DNA of 64,000 bases from Deltaproteobacteria bacterium Ga0077539 (GTDB lineage Bacteria > Myxococcota_A > Polyangia > Polyangiales > Ga0077539): contig LNEO01000276.1 of assembly GCA_001465015.1 (NCBI GenBank), positions 22,668 to 86,667 of the forward strand. Reading direction: 5' to 3'. The notes under the pieces are model-generated. The model was given only the letters and a program-made list of their open reading frames with translations, made no database searches and had not been told where the DNA came from. Shown here one piece after another: positions 54,064 to 61,611 of the stretch. Position numbers and translations under genes: made by a program. Every line of letters begins with the position of its first letter. Position 1 is the first letter of the stretch.

Positions 54064-54450
54064 CTACTTTCCGATGAGGTGTCGGATGCGCGTGAGCATC
54101 GCGCCGAGCGCGAACGGCTTGACGAGGTACGCGTCCGCGTGGACGCCCTCTTTGCCGTAGCGTTGATCGTCCTCGCGTCGCAGGATCGCGCTCATCAGCA
54201 CGACCGGCGCGGGCTTGGGCTCACGCTTGAGCTCGAAGCACACTTCGAAGCCGCTCTTGAGCGGCAAGAGCACGTCGCAGAGCACGAGGTCCGGCGCGAT
54301 CTCGCGCGCGAGCGTGACCCCCTTCGCGCCGTCGGTCGCAGAGTGAACCTCGTATCCGTGCGCGACGAGATAGTCTCGAATCGCGCTGTGGCCAACAGGA
54401 TCGTCTTCGATCACGAGGATCTTCTTGGGCGTTGCTTCCATAGCTTCCAT
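54064..54450 (-). CDS. Single-domain response regulator
   Basis: 128 residues, only a receiver domain: acidic pocket E15/D16/D17, phospho-acceptor D59 in VLCDVLLP, S87 and K111 in VKPF. With no output domain it probably acts through protein contacts, CheY-like. I use the ATG at 54450; a second ATG (54441) is in frame. Same operon as the histidine kinase (5 nt apart). Confidence 0.9.
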   Translation of the reverse strand: MEAMEATPKKILVIEDDPVGHSAIRDYLVAHGYEVHSATDGAKGVTLAREIAPDLVLCDVLLPLKSGFEVCFELKREPKPAPVVLMSAILRREDDQRYGKEGVHADAYLVKPFALGAMLTRIRHLIGK

Positions 54451-54565
54451 GCTAGCGCCCGGCGCGTTTCGAAAGCGGACGATCTGCAAGCAACCAAACG
54501 GATTTGTGTGAGTAAAACTACATAGCAACGTTCACGCAGCGACGACGTTCGAGCGCGGCGCGCGG

Positions 54566-55549
54566 TTACCGGCAACGTCCGCGCGACGCGACGCCGACGC
54601 CTGCGTTGCTCGCGAGACACGAGTTGTCGTAGGTCCGCCCGTCGCAGCCGCACACAGGGTCGATCACGAGCGGACACGGGCCTGGCCTCCTGCACATGCC
54701 CGTCCCGCCGCACATCGGGATGCCCTGGCACGTCTCGCCGACGGCCGTGCACTCCGCGTTCGAGCGGCATCCCGAGGGGCTCACGCAAGCTCCGCGCGCG
54801 CGCACGCCGACGCCAGCGTTGTCTGCCTCGCACGCGTTGCCGTAGGTGCGTCCATCGCAGCCGCACACAGGGTCGACGACGTCGGGGCAGGGACGCATGG
54901 TGCCGCAGGCGCCGGAGCCGCCGCAGGAGGCGATCCCGAGGCACGCGAGGCGACCGCCGCACTCGGCGTTGGAGCGGCACATCGGCACGCCCGAATCTCC
55001 GACGCTCGGGCACGCGCCGCGCGAGCGCACCCCGACGCCGGCGTTGTCGGCGACGCAGTCGTTGGAGTAGGTCATGCCGTCGCAGCCGCACACCGGATCG
55101 AAGATGCGCGGGCAGAGGCGAACCGCGCCGCACATCCCTGCGCCGCCGCAGGCGAGGATGCCGAGGCAGGCGCCGCTCGCGCACTCTCTGCTGCTTCTGC
55201 AGCTTCCGCCGCTGCCCGTGTCTGTGCTCGAGGGCACGTCTGCGCCGACGCCCGTGTCTCGCGGCGGCTGCGCGTCCGCGCCGACGCCCGTGTCGATGGG
55301 GTTGGGCACATCCGCGCCGACGCCAGAGTCCCCGCCGGTCCCCGTGTCCGTCGAGACGCCGGTGTCGGTCGCGGGAGAATCGATGTCGACGCGGTCTTCG
55401 AGCGCGGCGTCCGTGCCGCTGCTGTCCGTCATCGAGACGCTGTCCGAACGCACGTCTGCTCGGCCGGTGTCCGCCGGGGAAGTGCCCGCTCCGCAGGCGG
55501 CGATCAGCGCGAGCGAACACGAAGCGAGTAGTCGAAATGATTTCATCAT
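54566..55549 (-). CDS. Lipoprotein with three Kazal-type repeats
   Basis: 327 residues. Lipobox LIAAC, then a linker with many DTGV/DSGV units (about 25-115). Three tandem modules follow, each with CxxxxECxxGxxCxGIxxCGGxxxCG...CP--DPVCGCDG-TY-N-C-A-NAGV----G-C. The C-G-C-D-G-x-T-Y-x-N-C part is the Kazal protease-inhibitor signature, preceded here by an extra Cys-rich stretch. Possibly a surface protease inhibitor or a ligand-binding stalk. Start is one of two adjacent ATGs (55549 or 55546). Confidence 0.82.
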   Translation of the reverse strand: MMKSFRLLASCSLALIAACGAGTSPADTGRADVRSDSVSMTDSSGTDAALEDRVDIDSPATDTGVSTDTGTGGDSGVGADVPNPIDTGVGADAQPPRDTGVGADVPSSTDTGSGGSCRSSRECASGACLGILACGGAGMCGAVRLCPRIFDPVCGCDGMTYSNDCVADNAGVGVRSRGACPSVGDSGVPMCRSNAECGGRLACLGIASCGGSGACGTMRPCPDVVDPVCGCDGRTYGNACEADNAGVGVRARGACVSPSGCRSNAECTAVGETCQGIPMCGGTGMCRRPGPCPLVIDPVCGCDGRTYDNSCLASNAGVGVASRGRCR

Positions 55550-55609
55550 TTCGAGAGTCTCTCACGAGTCGCGTCGAGCGCCCACCCACGAACGATCGCG
55601 GTTTGCTCG

Positions 55610-55996
55610 CTATTTGTCGCGCTTTGCGGCCTCGAGCGCGCGTCGCTCGTCGGGGTGCTCGTTGTAGTACGCGTCGCGCGACTCGCGGCTGAGCGTGATC
55701 ACCACGAGCCCGTCACGCTCGATCTTGGCCTGGCAGCCGAGCCTCGAGGTCGAGCGGACGTCGAAGGCCTTGTCGAGGATGTCCATCTCGTCGTCCTCGC
55801 TCTCGCTCAACAGCTCGCCGCCCTGGGTGACGTACACGTGGCAGGTGCTGCACGCGCAGACTCCGCCGCACGCGCTGCCGTGGGGGACGTGGGCGCTCTT
55901 GGAGGCGTCGAGCAGGGTGGTCCCGATGGGGACTTCGATGGTCACCGGGGCCGCAGCGGGGTCGGCGCTCGGGTTGGTGTAACGGACCGTGGGCAT
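55610..55996 (-). CDS. fdx: ISC [2Fe-2S] ferredoxin
   Basis: 128 residues. Adrenodoxin-type ferredoxin with ligands C43, C49, C52 and C88 (CGGVCACSTC, later RLGCQA) and an additional C47 as in E. coli Fdx. It should supply electrons for Fe-S cluster assembly on IscU. Last gene of the isc operon, one nucleotide after hscA. A basic C-terminal tail (RRALEAAKRDK) extends beyond the usual end. Confidence 0.93.
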   Translation of the reverse strand: MPTVRYTNPSADPAAAPVTIEVPIGTTLLDASKSAHVPHGSACGGVCACSTCHVYVTQGGELLSESEDDEMDILDKAFDVRSTSRLGCQAKIERDGLVVITLSRESRDAYYNEHPDERRALEAAKRDK

Positions 55997-55997
55997 T

Positions 55998-57929
55998 TCA
56001 GTGCTCCCTCCTCGCCGTGTGCTCGGTGACGTGCGAATCGACGCCGCGCGCGTGGGCGACCTCGCTCTCGACCGAGTCGACCGAGCGGCCCTTCATGGCC
56101 TCTCGCATCGCGCGGTTCATCCTTCGTTCGGCCAGAGGAACGCTGGCTTGATCGAGCGACTCGGTCCTGCGCCGGAGCCCTTCGCTGTCTCGCGCTTGCA
56201 CGGCGCGTTCGAGGGCTGCGAGCGCTCCGTCGAGCTCGGCGCGCTCGTCTTCGTCGAGCAGGTCTCCGTCCTTGGCGAGGGCCTTCTTGGTCGCTGCGAT
56301 CACTTGTTCGGCCTCGACGACGCGCTCGGTGAGCTGTCGCGCGCGGAGGTCTTCTTCTGCGTGCTCGTACGATTCGAGCAGCATTTTTTCGACGTCTTCG
56401 TCGGTGAGCCCGTAGCTCGGCTTGACCTCGACCGAGTGCTCTTTGCCCGTCGCCTCGTCTTTGGCGGCCACGGTGAGCATGCCGTTCTCGTCGACGCGAA
56501 AGGTCACGAGCAGCCGCGCGGCGCCGGCGGTCTGCGGCTTGATTCCGTCGAGCTTGAAGCGCGCGAGCGAGCGGCAGTCGCGCGCGAGCTCTCGCTCGCC
56601 CTGCAGCACGTGGATGTCGAAGCCGGTCTGCCCGTCGGCGTACGTCGTGAATTGCTGCGCGCGCGCGCAGGGGATGGTGCTGTTGCGCGCGAGGATCTTC
56701 TCGACGATCCCGCCCATCGTCTCGATGCCGAGCGACAGGGGCGTGACGTCGACGACGAGGGCGTCGTGCTGCTGCGTTCCCGCGAGGATGTCTGCTTGGA
56801 CGGCGGCGCCCAAGGCGACGACCTGATCGGGGTCGATGTCCGTCAGCGGCTCTTGCTGAAACAGCTTCGCGACGAAGCTGCGCACGAGCGGAACCCTCGT
56901 AGACCCTCCCACCAGCACCACGCCGTCCAGCGATTTGCCGTCGATCCCCGCGTCTTTGAGGGCGCGCTTGCACGCCGGGCCCGTCCGCTCGACCACGCCG
57001 AGGATGAGCGCGTCGAGCTCGCTCCGCGTGATGGCCTTCGCGAACGTCTTCGGCGCGGCCGAAGAGGCCAGCTCGAGCTCGAACGCGCTCTCGCTCTTGT
57101 CCGTGAGCTCGTGCTTGACGCGACGGGCCTCGAGCATCGCCGCGCGCCAGACGCCCTGATCGAAGGGCTCGCTCTGGCCCGCGAGCGCGAGCATGTGCAG
57201 CGCGACGGCGCGGTCCATGTCGTCGCCGCCGAGCTGCGAGTCGCCGCCGGTCGAACGCACTTGAAAGACGCCGTCGTCCAGCGAGAGGATGGTGATGTCG
57301 AAGGTCCCGCCGCCGAGGTCGTAGACCGCGTACGTGCCGGTGGTGCGATTGGTCCCGATGCCGTACGCGAGCGCCGCGGCGGTGGGCTCGTTGACGAGCC
57401 TGAGCACCTCGAGGCCCGCGAGTCGCGCGGCGTCCTTGGTGGCCTGTCGCTGAGCGTCATCGAAGTACGCAGGGACCGTGATGACGGCGCCCGCGATCGA
57501 TCCGAGCTTGTCCTCCGCCCGGCGCTTGAGCTCTTTCAAGATCAGCGCAGAGACCTCGACCGGCGTGACCTCGCGGCCGTGCACGACGAAGCGGACGACG
57601 TTCGCCTGTCCCTCGCGGGCCGGAGCGAACTGATAGCCCCGCTCGCGCCGGGTCTCGGCGTCGTCGAAGCCTCGACCCATGTACCGCTTGACCGAGACGA
57701 TGGTCTCTCGCGGTTGCGTGTAGAGGTACGCGAGGGCTTCTTTTCCCACGATGATCTGGCCGTCTGGGAGGAAGGCGACCACGCTGGGGACGATCGGATC
57801 GTCGTCGCAGTCGAGCACGCTCGTGGGCGCGCCGTCGCTCACCCACGCGACGAGGGAGTTGGTGGTGCCGAGGTCGATTCCGACCGGGGTCGGCTTCGCG
57901 CTCGGGTCGAAGATCTGCAGCAGTCCCAT
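55998..57929 (-). CDS. hscA: HscA, specialised Hsp70 of Fe-S cluster assembly
   Basis: 643 residues. Hsp70 ATPase domain with GIDLGTTNSLVAWV, NEPTAAALAYG and IFDLGGGTFDITIL-type motifs (here YDLGGGTFDITIL), and the substrate domain. Length is that of HscA. It acts with HscB on IscU, binding its LPPVK motif. Gene order hscB-hscA-fdx and 24-nt/1-nt spacing support the assignment over DnaK. Confidence 0.93.
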   Translation of the reverse strand: MGLLQIFDPSAKPTPVGIDLGTTNSLVAWVSDGAPTSVLDCDDDPIVPSVVAFLPDGQIIVGKEALAYLYTQPRETIVSVKRYMGRGFDDAETRRERGYQFAPAREGQANVVRFVVHGREVTPVEVSALILKELKRRAEDKLGSIAGAVITVPAYFDDAQRQATKDAARLAGLEVLRLVNEPTAAALAYGIGTNRTTGTYAVYDLGGGTFDITILSLDDGVFQVRSTGGDSQLGGDDMDRAVALHMLALAGQSEPFDQGVWRAAMLEARRVKHELTDKSESAFELELASSAAPKTFAKAITRSELDALILGVVERTGPACKRALKDAGIDGKSLDGVVLVGGSTRVPLVRSFVAKLFQQEPLTDIDPDQVVALGAAVQADILAGTQQHDALVVDVTPLSLGIETMGGIVEKILARNSTIPCARAQQFTTYADGQTGFDIHVLQGERELARDCRSLARFKLDGIKPQTAGAARLLVTFRVDENGMLTVAAKDEATGKEHSVEVKPSYGLTDEDVEKMLLESYEHAEEDLRARQLTERVVEAEQVIAATKKALAKDGDLLDEDERAELDGALAALERAVQARDSEGLRRRTESLDQASVPLAERRMNRAMREAMKGRSVDSVESEVAHARGVDSHVTEHTARREH

Positions 57930-57953
57930 GGGCTTATCTTGAATTGGTGCGCA

Positions 57954-58463
57954 CTATTCGAGCGCGTCGAGCTCGTCGCGCAAACGATAGAGGTACTTGA
58001 GTCTGACGCCTGCGTTGTACGCGCGATCGAGCCGCTCGCCCACTGGGGGAAAGCTCGTCCCGTCGAAAGCCTCTCTCAGCGCGGACTCTTCGTCGTCGAT
58101 CCGCGCGTCGACGCGGCGCTGGAGCGCCTCGGCCGGGCGCCCGTCGGTGCGCGCGTCGTCGATGGCCTCGCGCAGCTCCATGATCTCCATGAGCAGGCCT
58201 GGCTCGGCGCGGGCGGTCTCGTGAATGGGTCTGCCGGCCGCCGCCAGCAGCGTCAGGACGCGGTTCATCTTGTCGCGGATCAGGCGAAACGCGTCGTTGA
58301 GCGTCACGGTCTGCTCTGCGGCGAGGCGACGTTCGGCGGGCGCTTTGTCCGCGAAGCGATCGGGGTGCATCGCCCGCGACAGGTCGCGAAATCGTTGCTC
58401 GACCGCGCGCAGGTCGATGTCGAAGGTGCGCGGGAGACCGAGGGTCTCGAAGGGGTCGTTCAT
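57954..58463 (-). CDS. hscB: HscB J-domain co-chaperone
   Basis: 169 residues. J-domain with H33-P-D35 (SRAMHPDRF), then a C-terminal helical IscU-binding part (LMEIMELREAIDDART). Escorts IscU to HscA. Length is that of HscB. Located between iscA and hscA with spacings of 10 and 24 nt. Confidence 0.92.
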   Translation of the reverse strand: MNDPFETLGLPRTFDIDLRAVEQRFRDLSRAMHPDRFADKAPAERRLAAEQTVTLNDAFRLIRDKMNRVLTLLAAAGRPIHETARAEPGLLMEIMELREAIDDARTDGRPAEALQRRVDARIDDEESALREAFDGTSFPPVGERLDRAYNAGVRLKYLYRLRDELDALE

Positions 58464-58473
58464 CGATGGGGTG

Positions 58474-58884
58474 CTAGACGCCGAAGCTCTCGCCGCAGCC
58501 GCAGCCGCTCGACTCTTGAGGGTTAACGAATTTGAACCCGCGTTGCATCAGCTTGACCTCGTAGTCGAGCGTCGATCCGCCGAGCAAAACGAGGCTCTTG
58601 GGGTCCACCACCACGTCGAGGCCGTCGAACGTAAACACGACGTCCTTGCTGCGGCGGACGTCAGCGAACTCGATCACGTACGCGAAGCCAGAGCAGCCTC
58701 CGCCCTTGACGCCGAGCCTGAGCGCGGCGTTGGGCGTTCCTCGCTTGGCGAGCGCCTGCTTGGCCATCGCGACGGCCTTGGGCGTGAGGATGATCGATGG
58801 AGGGGCCTTCGCGCCCGTCTCTGCGTCCGGGCTCGGCTGCGACGAAGGCGTCGATTGTGGCTGTGCTTGGACGTCAGTGTTCAT
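58474..58884 (-). CDS. iscA: IscA A-type Fe-S carrier
   Basis: 136 residues. The three conserved Cys are C64 (GGGCSGF), C128 and C130 (GCGCGESF). The 30-residue N-terminal Gln/Pro/Ser extension is unusual for IscA, which normally is about 107 residues. It carries Fe-S clusters or iron to target proteins. Its start codon lies 3 nt from the iscU stop. Confidence 0.92.
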   Translation of the reverse strand: MNTDVQAQPQSTPSSQPSPDAETGAKAPPSIILTPKAVAMAKQALAKRGTPNAALRLGVKGGGCSGFAYVIEFADVRRSKDVVFTFDGLDVVVDPKSLVLLGGSTLDYEVKLMQRGFKFVNPQESSGCGCGESFGV

Positions 58885-58887
58885 GAC

Positions 58888-59289
58888 TCAGGTGTTGCCT
58901 TCGCGACGGGACGCCTGCTTCTTGCGAAAGTCGTCGATCGCGCTCTTGATCGCGTCCTCGGCGAGGACCGAGCAGTGGATCTTGACCGGCGGGAGGTTGA
59001 GCTCCTTCGCGATCGTCTCGTTCTTGATTTCGGCCGCCTCGTCGAGGGTCTTTCCCTTGATCCACTCGGTGGCGAGCGAGCTCGACGCGATGGCCGAGCC
59101 GCAGCCGAAGGTCTTGAACTTGGCGTCTTCGATCACGCCGTCGTCGTTGACCCTGATCTGAAGCCGCATCACGTCGCCGCACGCAGGCGCGCCGACGAGG
59201 CCCGTGCCCACGTGGTCGTCGTTCTTGTCGAGCGTGCCGACGTTGCGGGGGTTTTCGTAGTGCTCGATGACCTTGTCGCTGTACGCCAT
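58888..59289 (-). CDS. iscU: IscU Fe-S scaffold
   Basis: 133 residues. Ligands C37, D39, C63, H105 and C106 are present, and L99-P-P-V-K103 is the HscA-binding motif. Assembles a [2Fe-2S] cluster with sulfur from IscS. Lies 40 nt after iscS in the operon. Sequence is close to standard bacterial IscU. Confidence 0.95.
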   Translation of the reverse strand: MAYSDKVIEHYENPRNVGTLDKNDDHVGTGLVGAPACGDVMRLQIRVNDDGVIEDAKFKTFGCGSAIASSSLATEWIKGKTLDEAAEIKNETIAKELNLPPVKIHCSVLAEDAIKSAIDDFRKKQASRREGNT

Positions 59290-59329
59290 GATTTCTCCAA
59301 ACGGTCGGTAAAGTCTGTGGGATGGCCGC

Positions 59330-60577
59330 TCAGTGCGCGGTCCATGCGATGGATTTGAGGTCGATTCCCTCTTTGGCCATCTCGTAGAGCGGCGAGAGGT
59401 CGCGCAGTCGCTTGATGCTCGAGACCGTCAGGTTGGCGGCGTACTCGATCTCTTCTTCTGTGGTGAATCGACCCAACCCGAAGCGAATGCTGGTGTGGGC
59501 GAGCTCTTCTTCGACGCCGAGCGCGCGAAGGACGTACGACGGCTCGAGGCTCGCGCTCGTGCACGCTGAGCCCGACGAGACGCTGACGTTCTTGAGGGAC
59601 ATCAAGATCGACTCGCCTTCGACGTACGCGAAGGAGATGTTGAGGTTGTTGGGCAAGCGAAGGACCTTGCCGCTCGAGTCGATCGCAGGCCACGGGCCGT
59701 TGACGAACACCTCGTCGAGCTCTGCGGTGATCTTCTTGTAGAGGCTGTCGCGGAGCCGCGAGACGCGCGCGGCCTCGTCACGCCACTCGTGGGTGATGAT
59801 CTCCGCCGCCTTTCCGAAGCCGACGATGCCAGGAACGTTGAGCGTCCCGGATCGATATCCGCGCTCGTGCCCGCCGCCGTCCATCTGCGACACGAGCCTT
59901 ACGCGGGGCTTGCTGCGCCGAACGTAGAGCGCGCCGACCCCCTTGGGGCCGTACATCTTGTGCGCGGTGATCGACGCGAGGTCGACGTTCATCGACTGCA
60001 CGTCGAACTCGATGCGCCCGATGCCCTGCACGGCGTCGGTGTGAAACAGCACGCCCTTTTCGCGGCAAACAGCGCCGATCTCGCGGATGGGCTGCACCGT
60101 GCCAACCTCGTTGTTGGCGAGCATGACCGAGCAGAGGATGGTGTCCGGTCGGATCGCGGCGCGGACGTGCGCGGGGTCGACGAAGCCCTGCTTGTCGACG
60201 TCGAGGTAGGTGACCTCGAAGCCCATCTTTTCGAGTCGCTTGCCCGAGTCCAGGATGGCCTTGTGCTCGATGCGCGACGTAATGATGTGCTTGCCCTTGT
60301 CGCCGTAGAACTCGGCGATGCCCTTGAGCGCGAGGTTGTCGCTCTCGGTGGCGCCCGACGTGAAGATGATCTCTTCGGGCTTGTCGGCGTTGATCATCTT
60401 GGCGATGCGCTCGCGAGCGACGCCGACGGCGGACTCGGCCTTCCAGCCAAACGCGTGGGTGCGCGAGGCGGCGTTGCCGAAATCCTCGGTGAAATAAGGC
60501 AACATCTCGTCGAGCACGCGGCGGTCCATCGGCGTGGTCGCGTGGTAGTCGAGGTAGATCGGGAGCTTGATGGCCAT
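59330..60577 (-). CDS. iscS: IscS cysteine desulfurase
   Basis: 415 residues. PLP-binding K207 (ITAHKMYGPKG) and active-site C339 in SSGSACTSASLEPS, plus the C-terminal IscU-binding end. Releases sulfur from cysteine for Fe-S clusters and other thio-products. First structural gene of the operon, 36 nt after the regulator gene. Confidence 0.95.
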   Translation of the reverse strand: MAIKLPIYLDYHATTPMDRRVLDEMLPYFTEDFGNAASRTHAFGWKAESAVGVARERIAKMINADKPEEIIFTSGATESDNLALKGIAEFYGDKGKHIITSRIEHKAILDSGKRLEKMGFEVTYLDVDKQGFVDPAHVRAAIRPDTILCSVMLANNEVGTVQPIREIGAVCREKGVLFHTDAVQGIGRIEFDVQSMNVDLASITAHKMYGPKGVGALYVRRSKPRVRLVSQMDGGGHERGYRSGTLNVPGIVGFGKAAEIITHEWRDEAARVSRLRDSLYKKITAELDEVFVNGPWPAIDSSGKVLRLPNNLNISFAYVEGESILMSLKNVSVSSGSACTSASLEPSYVLRALGVEEELAHTSIRFGLGRFTTEEEIEYAANLTVSSIKRLRDLSPLYEMAKEGIDLKSIAWTAH

Positions 60578-60613
60578 GATTGCGTGGGACGTCTGGTGAG
60601 GGGCGTTGGTCGC

Positions 60614-61144
60614 TCAGGATTTGGCGTGAAGCCCTGCGACGAGGTCTGGCGGCGAATTCTCGTGCAGCTCGCAGCGCGGGCACGAGTCGATCAGGCGCTC
60701 GGGCGCGCAGGTGTCGCAGGTGTCGAGGTAGTGAATCGAGCTCTCGAGCTCGAGCTCGAGCGCCGAGAGGCGGGCGAGCTGCGCGCGGGTGTCTTCGAGC
60801 TTCTGCTGATAGAGCGTGCGGACCTTGGCCATCGCGTTGCTGGCCGAGCCCGAGCGCTCCCACTCCGAGAGGACTTCTCGAATCGCGGGGAGCGAGAAGC
60901 CCATGTCCTGGAGTTTGGCGATCCAGCGAACGCGAAGGACCGCGCCAGCGTCGTAGAGGCGGTAGTTGCCCTTGCTGCGATCGATCGGCGAGAGGAGGCC
61001 CAGCTCTTCGTAGAGATGCAGGGCGCGCACCGTCTTCTGCGTCCGCGCGGCCAGGTCGCCGACCCGCAGCGGTTCGTTGCTCGCGCCAGCGCCGTCCACC
61101 GCAGGGTGGTCACAGGAGGTCGCGATCGGCAGACGGACGGCCAT
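60614..61144 (-). CDS. MerR-family regulator with C4H cysteine cluster heading the isc operon
   Basis: 176 residues. A winged helix-turn-helix of MerR type (RVGDLAARTQKTVRALHLYEELGLL, then GNYRLYDAGAVLRVRWI) and a long dimerisation helix. The C-terminus has C143-x2-C146-x8-C155-x2-C158-x2-H161. This is not SoxR's CX2CXCX5C pattern. IscR (Rrf2 family), the usual isc repressor, is absent from the cluster, so this protein takes its position. The Cys group could bind an Fe-S cluster or zinc. Two near-palindromes lie between its start and the next gene. Direct regulation of isc is inference. Confidence 0.85.
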   Translation of the reverse strand: MAVRLPIATSCDHPAVDGAGASNEPLRVGDLAARTQKTVRALHLYEELGLLSPIDRSKGNYRLYDAGAVLRVRWIAKLQDMGFSLPAIREVLSEWERSGSASNAMAKVRTLYQQKLEDTRAQLARLSALELELESSIHYLDTCDTCAPERLIDSCPRCELHENSPPDLVAGLHAKS

Positions 61145-61155
61145 GAACCTGGCGA

Positions 61156-61171
61156 ACCCTGACGTAAGGGT
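61156..61171. promoter_or_regulatory. MerR-type operator 1 before the isc operon
   Basis: ACCCTGACGTAAGGGT, a 16-bp dyad with ACCCT/AGGGT arms around ACGT, 11 nt before the regulator's start. It matches the arm-ACGT-arm layout of MerR-family operators. Centre-to-centre distance to operator 2 is 29 bp. Confidence 0.6.
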
Positions 61172-61184
61172 GAGTGTTTGTCAA

Positions 61185-61200
61185 ACCCTAACGTATGGGT
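61185..61200. promoter_or_regulatory. MerR-type operator 2 before the isc operon
   Basis: ACCCTAACGTATGGGT, a related dyad. A TTGACA hexamer on the minus strand (61184-61179) lies between the two dyads and suits a -35 element of the isc promoter, with operator 1 in the spacer as is typical for MerR proteins. No good -10 was identified. Confidence 0.55.
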
Positions 61201-61282
61201 GAGTCATGGGGTCGACAGCGGAACTTGCTCGACCATGTCGACGTTCGCAACGATGACCGCGGCGAACGGCGAGCGGCCTCGT

Positions 61283-61494
61283 GCGGAGCCTGAGGTTGGA
61301 AGCAGACACGCCACGAGCTCAACCGAGCGCGTGTCGCCAACCGAAGGCGGAGCCGAAAAAAAAGCGGAGCCTGAGGTTGGAAGCAGACACGCCACGAGCT
61401 CAACCGAGCGCGTGTCGCCAACCGAAGGCGGAGCCGAAAAAAAAGCGGAAGCTCAACCGAGCGCGTGTCGCCAACCGAAGGCGGAGCCGTGATC
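61283..61494 (+). repeat. 81-bp tandem repeat, two full copies and one deleted copy
   Basis: The unit beginning gcggagcctgaggttgg starts at 61283, 61364 and 61445, exactly 81 bp apart. The third copy lacks about 30 bp between gcgga and agctcaaccgagcg. Copies 1 and 2 end with an eight-base A run (gccgaaaaaaaagcgg). Each full unit has GGTTGG/GACACG and CGTGTC/CCAACC arms that could form a hairpin with an internal loop. No coding function is convincing, although the length is a multiple of three. Confidence 0.85.
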
Positions 61495-61611
61495 ATTCAG
61501 AGCCTGCTGTCCACGGAGACAATTCGCGCGGTGGGGTGAGCGACGCGAAGCGCGACTGCGGCGGCGACCGTCGGGGCCCCGGCGGCAGGGTTCGGGGTAA
61601 ACCTCCGAGGC

